From Onchocerca volvulus (Eukaryota; Nematoda; Chromadorea; Rhabditida; Onchocercidae): DNA of 64,000 nucleotides. The stretch's first letter is position 1. Each line of letters opens with the position of its first letter. Where the stretch lies: positions 8,580,616-8,644,615 of the forward strand of contig HG738139.1 in assembly GCA_000499405.2 (NCBI GenBank), in the 5' to 3' direction. Below, piece after piece: positions 1 through 12,521 of the stretch. Position numbers and translations under genes: made by a program. The notes under the pieces are model-generated. The model ran no database searches. It saw nothing but the letters and a program-made list of their open reading frames with translations, and was not told the DNA's origin.

Positions 1-945
1 ATACTACACAAAACATATTAAACTGATCGTAAGACATTATATTTTAGTGATACCTGTCATATGATTTAATAATTCTACGAATCCCATTGATCAAATTTGT
101 TTATCAGAACAAAATAGGATCCAAGGAAAACATTCCAATATAAAATATATGCAAGGGTAAGGGAAAGAAAAAAAAAGCGAGATATAGCTCATATATTAGG
201 GATATAGCAGTAATGGAATAGTGATTGATAATAGAATGCAAATAATAAATTTTTACTTGTATTATTTAAATGATCAATTTGTACCTGCATTCGCAAATGT
301 CTAGAGATATAATAGCCGTCATTTACGGCACCAAAAAATTTGAAATAATCGGTACGAACTTTAGTTAATTAGAGAGACACAAACAATGATAATTATTCTG
401 CACAAAAATAGAAAACGATAAGTAAAGCTACTTATCGTTTTCTTACTTACCACGGTTCACGATCATCCATTCGATCAAACAGAAAATACGAAAGTGCGAT
501 TGATTAATGGCAACGAATAACTCTGTATACCATAGAAGTATTACCTGAAACTGACTACCTGAAACTGACTTCATCACCCAGGGATTACTGTAACTCTCCA
601 TCCCTCCCCAGACCCCTTTCCCTCTAAGTATCTCGGTAAACTTCCCGGCAATTACCCCGACACTATTAGGATAGGTAGCAATGTGTACTAAGCATGAATA
701 TAACGCCAATGCCCGTTAAAATGGTACCGAAGTTGGGTGGGATTTTGAATTTTCGTAATAGTTAATGATATTGAAGATTTATGCTTCTATTTCTGTTTTA
801 TTTGTTCGCAGTACATTCACGTGAATATTAGCGCACATATTCGTGATTTTTACTATCATTAACTTTTTATAAGTACAATATTTTATGTACTTTTTGAATG
901 TCCAACTTAATTTTCTGCATTTAGCAAGTGTTTTAGATGTAAAAA
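1..945. other. No supported gene, left edge
   Basis: AT-rich sequence. An 88-codon open frame at 443-709 on the minus strand has slightly higher GC than its surroundings, but I recognise no domain in it and see no splice partner, so I do not call it a gene. Confidence 0.5.
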
Positions 946-1923
946 ATGTGGAAGAAATCAACTGATGGCATTAATAAGGACACTGATCACAAGAATGGTA
1001 TTAGCAAAGAGAGTAATACGAACAATCAGTTGATTAACGATGACTTACGCAGCATGTATTATCCAATTAGTGAAGATTTCTTGAGACAGAAGCGTCGTTG
1101 GAAATTTCTGGAATGGTTATTCGTTAATTTTTAGGAGAATTTTTTATAGGAAAATAAAATTTAATTGTTTTTGCTACTTCAGTTTAATAGACAAGTTGAA
1201 AATAAATTGAAAAGTCCTTTTCCTGTTTACAAAAAGAATGGGAATCATATCCCAAACTATGTATAACGAACAAGATGGGTTTTACTCTCATTCTACATAT
1301 ATATATATATATATAGGAGGGCTCAAAGAGAATGAATTATACCTTTATAACTATTACGGTTTTTCACTCTCGTTTTTCTCTCGATCGTAGTATAGATTAT
1401 CCTCTATAACGAGTGTGATTTTATGGAATTTTCTTTTCAGCTAATTGACTAAAAGTAATACAGTTACATTACATTTTTTTTATAATTTTGATATATAATA
1501 AATAAACAAGTAACGATTGAATTCAGTTGTCTTATTTGATTTTATAGTTCTACTGTTGAATCTTTTTCTATTACGTTATCCAGTGCTATGAGTTTCAAAT
1601 TTGTGATGAGATATAGCACCATCAATGATACTCTCGTTCGAGTGATAATTCCTGACTGATGAAAGTGAAAATGTCTGTAATTTCTTCTTTTTTATTTGAT
1701 AATATTCTTTTATTTTAGGTTTCCTCAATGCTATCATCCATGTAGTATCAACAGTTTATATTTACGGCTACTTGCCGTACCGTCCGTGTCACACTCACCA
1801 CTGCCAGAAGATAACAGACTTACTGACAGGCCATTATCGATGCCTGTCATTTCGAGAAAATTTACGGTTCGTTGTTTTAAGATTTTTTTTTTCGAGTCAA
1901 ATTACTTGAAATTAATAAAATAA
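946..1923 (+). CDS. Possible small two-exon gene, unknown function
   Basis: Two open segments can be joined as 946-1115 and 1719-1923. The donor reads TG|GTTATT, the acceptor TATTTTAG|G, and the split Trp codon keeps the frame, giving about 124 residues. The first part is polar (Asn, Asp and Lys rich) and ends in a basic-aromatic stretch with RQKRRWKF. The second part is Ser/Pro rich. A TTTTAG ten bases before the ATG could be a spliced-leader acceptor. I recognise no family. The final exon may instead splice on at the GT near 1870. This could be chance open sequence: the case rests on matching phase and the acceptor only. Confidence 0.3.
1296..1316. repeat. (AT)n microsatellite
   Basis: About ten uninterrupted AT units. 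In the two-exon model above it lies inside the intron. Confidence 0.9.
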
Positions 1924-2321
1924 TTCGCATTGTTAAGTAAAGTTATTCAATTACAACTCTTTTTTATGCTTCATTTCACTATACGCAAAAAACGAATCTC
2001 ACCGGAACAAAAAAAAAAATGATTTCTTGGTAGTTGTTGGGATATATTGAAACATAGTGAGAAGAAAAATATTCTTTTAGATTTTATCATTCGAGAAGCA
2101 TTTTCATCTGTTGACTGAATATGTGATCCAAACTCAGAATAATCATTTTGTTTTTGATTTCGTAATCTCCCGAAAAATCTTAATGCATATTTTCAGCCAG
2201 CGTTTTATTATTGGGTCTGATGATTATATGGACAGTCATTTTTCCATCTATTTTTTTTTTTTTTTTTATAAAGGAAATTGAAAGCATAATAGTTTAGAAC
2301 GATGCGATCAGTTATGATATT
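1924..2321. other. Spacer with poly-T tract before the F-box gene
   Basis: No gene is seen. There is a run of about 18 T at roughly 2250-2267. The ATG at 2322 is the first in-frame Met of the F-box gene, and I could not place a spliced-leader acceptor with confidence. Confidence 0.5.
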
Positions 2322-4842
2322 ATGCTCGAAGATTTGCCTGAACATATACATATTGAAATTCTGAAGTATGTACATCCAAATGATCGTTTCAAAAAAATTT
2401 CCCTCGTTTCCAAATATTGGTATTATATTGTTAATCGAGGTATCTTCTGGCATGAAATTCACATTCACTTATTCACATCGCAATGTTCTATGGATTCGTT
2501 GCGAACTTTTCTTTGTAAAGCAAGTTCATTATCTCTTTGCGAAGTTTACAACGATATGCATGCTTAATAAGGGTATTAATGTTATATTATTCGATATTTT
2601 ATATTCAACAATAGAATCAGGTTTTCGCCATCACAAAGCGTCAATAGTGGAAATCAAATCACTTATTAAACAGTGTAGTGAAATTTTACAGGCGCGTAAT
2701 CACGTTGAAAAAATTTGCATAAGTGCTTCTTCTACAAAGCCATTTCCCGAAAACATATTGATGGATCTATTCCCTTCTGTGATGCAGCATGTTAGAGTGT
2801 TAGATATTGGTTTTTATGCTTGTAAGAATTTCATTTTATTTTATTTTTCAGTTTTACTTTTTTTGTAAGAATGGGCAAAATGTAATGTTTTTGATTATTA
2901 TTTCAGTTTTATCGGTGATTCTGGTAGAGTTTTTTCTGAATTGCTTTCCAAATTTGGAAGAATTGAATGTGGAAGGAACTAAGACGGTAATTTCTCATTG
3001 ATTACACATGTTTCGAATTTATTGAGACTTTAATATTCTTGAAGAACAGATTTTTTTATGACACTGAATGATAAGATTATTTGTTTAAAAACTTGTCTTA
3101 TTTTTGCAAATCATACTATAACATAGCATTTTTCCATAAAATTATAATAAATCTGCATTACAAATTTAGAAAATTATATGGCGAGGGCATTTCAGATTGG
3201 TAACTCTGTTTACTCAACTTTTTTAATGAAAGGTTTTTCGAATTTGAAGAAATTATTTATTTCATACTCCGAGCCGTTTTTTCGTGAAGATTATCGACAA
3301 TTTTGTCTCGTTAATCGACCGATCGAAGTGTTGAGCGTAGATGGCGATGCTTTCCTGGGTAACTGGTGAGTTGAAAGTGCAATGATTTTTGGATTTTCTT
3401 ATTATTCAACTGTCCTGAACAATATATGTTTTTTCTTTTGAGATTTCAACATCAATTTTATTCAAAATTTTTCAGTTCTGCAACTTATCTGTCAACATCA
3501 TCTTTCGTCAACACACTAACGCGGTTGTACTTAGATGGGGAGGGGTTGAATGATTTTGGCTTTCATGCTCTTACCGCTTGCAAAAATTTGAACTTGCTGT
3601 CTATTTCTTTTTGCGAGGATCTTACTGATATTTCATTAAGTTACATGAAGGTAGACTTTGATATTGAATTTATCATTATCAAAAATGTAGTTATTTTTGT
3701 TTGGAAAGCAGATTTTGGAGGAACATCATCCGGAGTACTATACTGCAGTATCGATATATCGACCAATCAAAACCAGCTTTTTGATATGTTATCAAGCTTT
3801 TTGATATGGAAGCAAGCTATTCTACTAGTTTCGTTTCTGAGTTAGACTACCTATTATATAGAACATCTGCTCTTGGACGTAGAGGAGTTCTGATTTTAAT
3901 GTCTTGTTATATTGTGGCATCATTTAATCTCGTCATAGCCATAGTCATATTGAGACTGTTCTTCAACAGTCTGATTTTATGAAGTAGTCAGAAAACTAAT
4001 GCCATAAAAATTCCAAGATTTAGATGTTAACAAATCTGCAACATTTGCATCTGAGAAAAGGCAAAGAATTCACTTCTGAGGGATTGTTGGAGTTATTTGA
4101 ATTGTCCAACGAAGATATGGGATTTTTTGAGAAATTACGTTTTCTAAATCTCAGTGAATGCCCTTCTGTAAATGACAATGTGGTCAATAGAATCACAAAA
4201 AGGTTAAAAATTTGTTTGATGCAGTTTCTCTTTTGTCGAATATATTAAGCGAAGAAATATGTAATTTGTGTTCTCTTTTATTTTCTAATCATATAATTTA
4301 TGAATTTCAAACATATTTATATGTCACATTGATGACCAAAAATTATTAATTTCTACTCGGATCATTAGTTTTCTCGCATTAACATATATAGGTATTATCT
4401 TATATATACATAACTTATTTATCTCTTGCTATTCTGTTGCAGTTGTTCCAAATTACAGTCACTGAATTTAGCATGGGATTGGTCGGTTACGGATGTTGGT
4501 TTTACACTGATAACAGAACGCTTGAAGTAACTGCACTTTCCCTTGCTTATTTCTCACCAGAATTTACTTCATCAGTGCTAATTTATCAATTGAGTTATCA
4601 TATTGTTATATTTTAGAGAACTTCGATTTCTTGATGTGACAGGTATGAATTCTATCACAAGTTCTGCTTTGCTGTACGTCCCAAACTTATATTTGCCGAA
4701 TTTACGCTTTCTTTGCGTTGTGCAGTGTCCCCAGGTATATTTATCTCATCATATTTTAAGTCACGGCAATTTACTTTTACGGCAAAAACAAAAAGAATTT
4801 GCTGCACAATTTCCACAAAAAATGTTGAATAAAAAGTACTAG
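2322..4842 (+). CDS. F-box / leucine-rich-repeat protein (FBXL-like)
   Basis: Hand-built exons: 2322-2523, 2615-2821, 2907-2986, 3196-3365, 3476-3650, 4024-4202, 4443-4526 and 4617-4842. All phases agree and the total is 1,323 bases (440 aa). The N-terminus has the F-box pattern LEDLPEHIHIEILKYV followed by a LVSKYW-like segment (residues 2-45), which in this family binds Skp1 in SCF ubiquitin ligases. The rest carries cysteine-type leucine-rich repeats, visible as LRFLNLSECPSVND, LQSLNLAWDW and LRFLDVTGM, which would bind the substrate. I cannot match it to a named FBXL subfamily. Intron 5 (3651-4023) is the longest. The gene lies tail-to-tail with clpX. Confidence 0.82.
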
Positions 4843-6397
4843 TTATGTGGGGGGAAAATGAAATAGCCGAATTCATCATTACTGATTATTGGAATATTTG
4901 TTGTTTCTCTAATATAATTTCATAAATAATCTGCTAATAATATCGATAATTTTAAGAGAAAACGACATAATGGTGAATATTAAATTCAAGCTCACACTTT
5001 AAAAAGCGGCAGTTTAAGGATAGTGGAAAATTTTTATTCTCAGATAAATTACATCGTGATAATTTTAAAGTTCTGCAATTACTTATAATTTAACAGTGAA
5101 TGGGTGATAGAAAGATCATAAAATGCTCTTTTTCAATCAAAAGAAGAAAAAAAAAATGCAAAGATTAGTTGATGAGAAGATTCAGTAAATGAATTCGGTA
5201 AAAGATTAAGTTTCAGTTCGATGAAACATCGTTACAAATGCTGCAGTTAAGAAAGAAAGATTTGATAATTGCTAATTATCATTGTTATTATAATACCGTT
5301 ACTATATCTGGCGATGAAGTATCATTTGGTGAACGATGCGATTCTAGATACACATATGCAGTCATTGATTTGTTACAACAGTATCAAGGCTTTTGCTGTA
5401 TGTCTACTCTTCGTTAGTTTGTATTTTTGTTAAATCCATACTTGATTAACATGATTTAATTTTTTGGCATTATTTATAATAGAAGATTGCACAATAATCT
5501 TAATAATAAATTTTTGTTGGATGATAAATCTATAATCTGCGAGATGATAGAATAAGGAAAGAGTAACTTGGTTTTCTGAAAATACAGAAAAAAACAGTTT
5601 ATCGCTGAATATGCATTTCCAGCTATGATTTGTATTAACTTTAAAATTTACTACTGTGAATGAAAACTGACAAGAATTCAGGACCTGGTTAAGGTTTTTT
5701 GTAAGTTTTAGTGCTTCGTACTGCAGAATTAGGGCTTGTATTCATATCTATTAATTTAATTAATAAAGCTTTATTTATGTTACCGATTAAAATGATACAC
5801 TTTTATATGTTCGTATGATGGTTTTTTTATTATATCTTCTAAATTTGCTTAATTTGGTTAAAAGTTGGTTAGGTTTTAAATAAAATAAAATTCTAAGCTA
5901 TAATTTGCATATTTTTCCATACTCCAAGTTCTCATATTCAACCTTTTTGTTGCTTAAAATTTATGAATAAATATCTTTTATTTTCATGGAAAATGATAAG
6001 CTTTATCGTTTCGCTTGATTGGTTTTATTTCTGTTGTAATTACTGAACTTCTGTTGTAGTTATTTCACGAAGTTATTCTGTTTGTCGTCGTTTGAACTGT
6101 AAATTTTGGTATTTGGTACTGCTAACTTCTTTTTCATCATCGCTAAGTTATCTTAATAATTATTCATCTGCTGTATGTTTTCATGGAGAAACGAAAATGA
6201 GTATTTCATATTAAAGTTTCCGTAATTTTTTCCCAGCGTTTTTGGTCAAATTAGATGCATTTGTGAACTGTCACCTGAACTTTTGGTACGCCCTTAAGTA
6301 TTCCTCAACTGTTAAATAAGACTAAAAAAAAACTCATTTAAACAGATATTGCAAGAATCTATTTTCAAGAAGGCAGAAGCATTAAAACTGGTTGAAC
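4843..6397. other. Intergenic spacer between convergent genes
   Basis: AT-rich with no open frame I can support. It holds the 3' ends of the F-box gene (+) and clpX (-). Confidence 0.6.
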
Positions 6398-9300
6398 TTA
6401 CTCGATTTTGATGAGTGATTGCTTTGGAACTTTAGAATTCACTATATTCGCATTTTCCATGGTATAATAACGGCAGTTGCCTTTGACAACATCCGCATCA
6501 ATGATTAATTTATGGATTTCGGTTCCCGGCAAATCGTACTTTGCATCCAGCAATACTTTTTCAGTTATTGATCTAAAATACTATCATTTTATTAGCTTAT
6601 TCGGGAAGATAGAAGACGAAATTAAAATGACAGCTCTCTTCTCTTGGTGTTAGACCACAAAAAACTTATTATGAGGAAATGTTTAAAAATGAATTAATTG
6701 TGAATCTTGATATTTAAAATTTTTTTCTTACAACTAAATGTTTTCTCATATCAACGAGAGCTGTTTATTGTTTGTATTTCAGCTTGAAAAATGAAAATGG
6801 TATACATATAAAACGAGAATATGGCGTTTTCAAGATAATTAAGGTTTCGTGTTCAATGGCATTGGACCATAAAAAAGACGTGCTATTTCTGATATGTATA
6901 TTAATTCCGGATTCCAATTTTGATGTATCAGACCGGTAACCTAAGTGCTCGTGCTCCAGTCCCTTTTTGTACCGCAGTGCGTGCGATCTCCTTCAGAGCG
7001 CAATCGGTGAAGCACAACTGTATGTCGTCAAGCAAGAATTGTTTTTCGGCTTGTGAAACGATCGAACATTTTGGTTCTTTCATTATTCGAACGAGTAATT
7101 CTTCTGTCAGACTAGTAAATGGGACAAGCACGGGGAAACGTCCTATTAATTCGGGTACCATACCAAATCTAGAATCGATTATCGTCAGTTTTTATTTTAT
7201 TCGACTGTCATACCAGAAGAAAATTCAGTTCAGTTAAAATTGAGAGAGCACAGATTGTCATTACTTGATGAAATCAACGTGATCGGCTTGACTTAGCAAC
7301 TTGTCTCGATGCTTGTTTATTTTCGTTGCATCCTCAACAATGTACATCATTTATTCGGTCATAAGAAACGAAAGATGTATTTTTGTTATTTTTTCACTTT
7401 TTGGGAAATCATTATTGAATTATAAAGTTTAGAAAACAGCTGGCATTTCAAACCTTCTCTGTTAAGTAGTCATAACATAACTCTTCATCTTTTCCAGCAC
7501 CGAATCCAACTAATTTCTTATGCAGACGTCGACTAACAATTCGATCCAAATTGTGGAATGCCCCGGAAGCAATAAATAATATATTCGTTGTATCCACATT
7601 CACCAAAAATTTAGTGATAGAATAATTCAAAACTCACGAATTGTTAGAAAGAGAATATTTCGTATTGAATTTACAAATTGTAATTTCCTAATTCGAAATA
7701 TTTTGACAAAATAAAAGACTTAAAGAATGTTGAGTTTCCCGTTTATCCGCAATTCAAGACAAAATGTAACATTTACAAAAAGGTCGACTGGAGATATGGG
7801 GAATCGAACCCCAGCCCTCTCCCATGCTAAGGGAGCGCTCTACCCCTGAGCTATATCCCCACACAAAATTCAGTCAATTTTTTTTCTTAAGAATTTCGAT
7901 GAGCTATTGTAGCTGATAGATTGTGATGGCATCAGTAAAGGTTTTCATATTGCACTGATAACGATGGACAGCATCTTTTTCATAGTATTGAGGAGGAGAC
8001 AATGTATCATTTGTTCGATCTCTTTATGAAGAAAGTTTCTTCTCAGAGGTAACTATTTCCTCTTTCAGAACATTCACTATCAACAACCCTTCGTATTTTA
8101 TATATATAAAGAAGTTTCTCATTTATTAAAGGATATTGCGATTTTCAAAGTTAAATATGGTAGACTAGAAGTTATCGGGCAATCTAAAACCGAGAATTCC
8201 ATCTTCTCATGGAAATCTCTCGTCAACTAAAAGAGTATATTGCATGAAGAGGCTACCTGCGCATTACCTAGATTCAGAAGTATTAAGTGATTGTTGTGAA
8301 GTCTATGAAGTTTTATTTTATCCTAAAATATCCAATCCTCATCGCTTTCATTACTGGTTAAACGTATTATAATTGTGTTCCATCACGCATTATTTATATT
8401 ATTGTTCATTTAACAAACGCAAAAAAAGAATAATCTTGCATAGAGAAGTTTATGCTAGAACTCAGTTCACTTTTCTTGTCCTGTGGTACTTCATTTCCCT
8501 TATTGCTTGATGTTTCTCTATATTCAGTTAACATATTTTTGTTCATTTAATTTCTACTTCATTTTTTGATCATTTCATATCAAGCTATTATTAATTACTG
8601 AACACAAAACTTAGTTTTTGTAAGGAAACAATAAAATGATGGTGAAATAAGGCTTGTATTTTGTTGAAAATTTAAGATATTTTACGGACAAACATAATTC
8701 GTCCACTTAATTACTTCATGTATAGCATATTAAAATACCCGTACTCCATTACATCCGGGCAGTTTCACTTTGACTACCGTTCCTTCTACCAATTTCAAAA
8801 ATGCCTGTTGCACACCCCGACCTCCAACATCTCGAAATGAGCGTGATTCGAAGTCCAACGAACTGCTGATTTTATCGAATTCATCCAGGAAAACAATACC
8901 TCTCTAGATTATAAAATAAGCTGTTACATTCGAATATTGAATTTGGTCCCAAAATTTTTGAAGATAGAGGAAACCAAATGAATGAAAAAGTAATTCCATT
9001 AATTGATTAATGGATAAAATTATCTGAAGGTTCCCTTAACAAACTCTAGTAATCTTTCATTTAAGAAACAAATTCCAATTTCTTAGGATAGTGTTGAGAA
9101 AGTAGGAGAAATATCTGTGATAAAATAAGTTATTTGCGCGTAAAATACGCAACTAATAGAGAAATATTTTCAACCTGCGCAGCATCAACATCACCATCTG
9201 CATTAACAAGAAGTTTCTGAATAACCTGTAATTAAAAATTATATGTTCAATTCACAATTTAGAGAGCAGAAATAGATAATTTATTCATGGAACAGAATTG

Positions 9301-12300
9301 CGGCCAAAAAAATGCGAGAATATGGCACATATACTGCTGTTCCGTCATCAGAATATTCACTGAAAATTTGAAAATTATATGGTAACATGTCGAATAAAAA
9401 CTTCTGAAAATCAGTTTGGATCAGACCGATCATTCGATGCAACAGATCTATCGGCAGTGACAAAAATGACACTCCAAATATGACACCAGGGAGTGTCTTC
9501 AAGAATGAGGATCGACGGTATATTAATAATAGTTTACAAAAAACAAAGCCGCATTTTTTGAAAACGAAGAATTTTGATGGATTGAATAAAGTAGTTATTT
9601 GAAGATTGTAGTAATTATCATTTATTAATAAAATAATATTCAATTCGTCCTTTTTCAGTCATTCCAAACGTCTCTATTTTGCAATTAATTGAAAAAGTTT
9701 ATCAAGTTGATTCATATCAAGAGCGTACTGTATCAACATCATCTCCAACATATCCGGATTGCGTTAGTAATGTGCAATCGCACATTGCTATTGGTACATC
9801 CAATATTCTGGCCAGTATTTGTGTTATGTAAGTTTTCCCAACACCAGATGGTCCCATCAGAATTATGTTTGATTTATCCAAATCACTGTTCTGGAAATGA
9901 ATGAATAAAGAGTCTAGCATGATGATTAAAATTAATCTGAGTTTCTCTATTACTTAAATTCATTTTTTGCGTTTAAAAATTCAAATTATGAAAACAATGA
10001 AGATGGATTTTGACAGATAATTTATCGGACTATCTTTACATTTCAAATTAAATTTACTCGCTTTGCTTTAGTTCAATGTTTGAATTTTTAATAAACGCGA
10101 AAAAAGAATTCTCAACGAATAAAAAGGAATGAAGTAGAATAGTCGAATGAAATCGATAAAAGAAGACTTTCTTTTTCCTAAGAAAAACGTAATTACTGAT
10201 CAATATAAAGCACAAAGATCTAATTACCTTATTCTTTTCCATTAAAGTTCGGACTGATTTCTTGCTAAAATTAATTGTATCTTTCTGTTTTCTACTGCTG
10301 AAATAATACTTCATAAGTGAAAACATGTTTGCTTTATTTGTAAAATTTTCAAAAAAATACAGTGAAAATACGAGAATATTTCGTGATGTGTCCTTTATTT
10401 GCTTTCAGATTTATGCATTTCCTTACAACTACAATTTCGAAACGTATCTTACTTCAAGCAAAATTAATAAATTTCGTAAAATTTTTCAGTTATTGATGAA
10501 CTTTTTGATAATGAAAGCGGGTTGGAGCACTTGACTTAGAGTTGCTTGAAAGCAACAAAATGTAATTAAACAAGAAAACATAACTGAAAGCAGATATATT
10601 CTAACCAAACTTTTCTCATCAGAATATGCTACTATCAGGTCAATATTTGAGCAAAAAATCGATACTGAAATCTTGCTTGCTTATTTGAATAATTTAGCGA
10701 AGTACTGTTCAATTCAAAGAGGCACACTTCATCAAGAGCGGTCTTCAAAGATCAAGCCATGCAGTGACTGAACATCTCCTTTTACCTCTCACTCATCTTC
10801 ATTATTTTCTCATTTTACACATTTTTTCTTTAGACATATCATTCTGATGTTTTTCAATCCATTTTAAAATAGCAAATTACATGTCACTTGCACGTCACTT
10901 GGATTGGAACCATACGATAACGGCAAATTTTAACGCATGTCTTGAATCCAATCGAATAGTTATATTTCAGCTATGTTGCTGTTTTCAGCATATCAGGATG
11001 TAAAAACTTTCATTTTCTCTTATTCTTGAAGCAAAAAGCATATTATCCTCAGCTATGCTATAACAACATGTATTTCCACTATCGGAAGAAGCTAATCGCG
11101 AGAATAGTCTTCAGAATTCCAGTGTGCATAACCGCCCGCATATTCGGAATCATACCGTTGAACATAGCTACCGAACATCCGGAATCATATTCTTGACTGT
11201 GATTATGAGCAGTCTTGTAATTTGGACATATTCTGAACATCATGGTCGAGAAAAAACGACTGGAATACTTACCTTTTTTGCAAAATTTGCTTTAAAATGA
11301 TGCTATCAGTGCTAGCCTTATCCAACAGCGAAAGATCTGGAATTTGTTTACGGATCACGTGTGCAGAAGATGACTGAATCTGAAATTAAGAGAAAACAAA
11401 TAGTTTGAAAAATTTTTTGAACTTATCCAATTGTTCTATAAAGATTACTTATTACAGAAGTGATTGCCGAAATACTGATCAGCAACTTGTAATTACAAAT
11501 GATTGAATTTGGAATTTCATATATATATATATATATATTTTTTAATTGGAAGTAATGAATAGAAAGTTGATCATTATGGAGCGCTTCACCAAACTAGCTA
11601 TTGCAATTAATTGGAGACATTTCACTCGCAATGATGAAAAGTTGATGAAACCGATGGGATTTGTAATGCTCACTTAGTAATATGAGGTGAATTTTTCAAA
11701 TTCTTTTTCAATTCCAATTCTTTCATATATTTGTCCTGATTCTATTTATACATATATATATATTTATCTGCTCTACAGAAATTGCAATGCAAGCAGAGCA
11801 ACTGTATTGCTAATTCGTGCTTGATGCAGTGCTGTCACATCGAAATTACCTTCAACAACAAATACGTGCTGTTTTTTGAGTGTTCCGCTCAAAGCAAAGT
11901 TTAATCATAAAACTTTTCCCTTTTCTTAAAGAGCTGGCTCTCTGGGCTGTTTAAATATTTTGGCTGCTGCCCAGAACTTAACACACTACTGTGTGATAAA
12001 GCCAACAATTAGAGGAAGCAACAATGAAGTCAAAAATAGATTTTTTATTAAATATATCATTATATGCAGTTAAGTGACAAGTGCTGGACATAGAAGTGTA
12101 GTCATTTGTAAAAAGTAAAGTTTCTGTCAGAATCTGCAAGTTGCAACAATTTCTGCTGCTTCAGTGAATTGTTTCTGAGATTCGACAAAAGAGACGAAAA
12201 ATGAAATACCTGAGATTCTGTGTCCTTCAGAGAGGCATTGTATGAGAAACGCTTATAATGCTGGTAAACGCCAACGGCAAGAGTTTTCTTGGCATATTCT

Positions 12301-12521
12301 TGTCCAATAACGAACTGATCCAAATAGCTAGTAATCTCTTTCGGATAAGGAACACATCTGCATGAAAGTGAAGTGACTGAGGATGTTTGTGATTTGGATG
12401 AAAAATTTCTGCTTGAAACTGAATGGTATCTCGAATCTATCGCTCTCTTCTGAATCACTTTCGTCTGAAGTTAACAACTTTTTGAATTTTCGAATAATGT
12501 AAAAAAATTTACCAGAATCAT
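6398..12521 (-). CDS. clpx: Mitochondrial ClpX-type AAA+ unfoldase
   Basis: ATPase that unfolds substrates and feeds the ClpP protease in the mitochondrial matrix. Exons, 5' to 3': 12521-12513, 12464-12210, 11379-11273, 9885-9729, 9225-9175, 8903-8753, 7632-7454, 7332-7265, 7168-6941 and 6572-6398 (1,380 bases, 459 aa). Seen: Walker A GPSGVGKT, pore loop GYVGDDV, Walker [11 protein letters not shown], the [14 protein letters not shown] block, the [17 protein letters not shown] block, and GARALRS (sensor 2). The N-terminus is Ser/Arg/Lys rich, as in an import presequence, and runs straight into the [14 protein letters not shown] segment. The CxxC zinc-binding domain of most ClpX proteins is absent. 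The first exon is only nine coding bases, because the next exon has no usable ATG. The join between 8753 and 7632 is the least certain: it uses a weak TGTAATG donor chosen for phase. A tRNA gene sits in that intron. Confidence 0.93.
7789..7860 (-). tRNA. tRNA-Ala (AGC)
   Basis: The minus strand reads a full cloverleaf. The seven-base acceptor stem GGGGATA pairs with TATCTCC (one G-T). The D arm contains GCTCAGGGGTAGAGC. The anticodon arm is CTCCC-TTAGCAT-GGGAG with anticodon AGC, and the T arm has GGTTCGATTCC. The discriminator base is A. The A and B box promoter elements are intact. No intron. It lies within an intron of clpX, on the same strand. Confidence 0.97.
11519..11538. repeat. (AT)n microsatellite in clpX intron
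   Basis: Ten AT units in the intron between clpX exons 2 and 3. A shorter AT tract lies at about 11750-11762. Confidence 0.9.

Noticed and set aside
6920..7237. 105-codon plus-strand open frame
   Set aside because: Shadow of the clpX exon on the minus strand, which has clear ClpX motifs.
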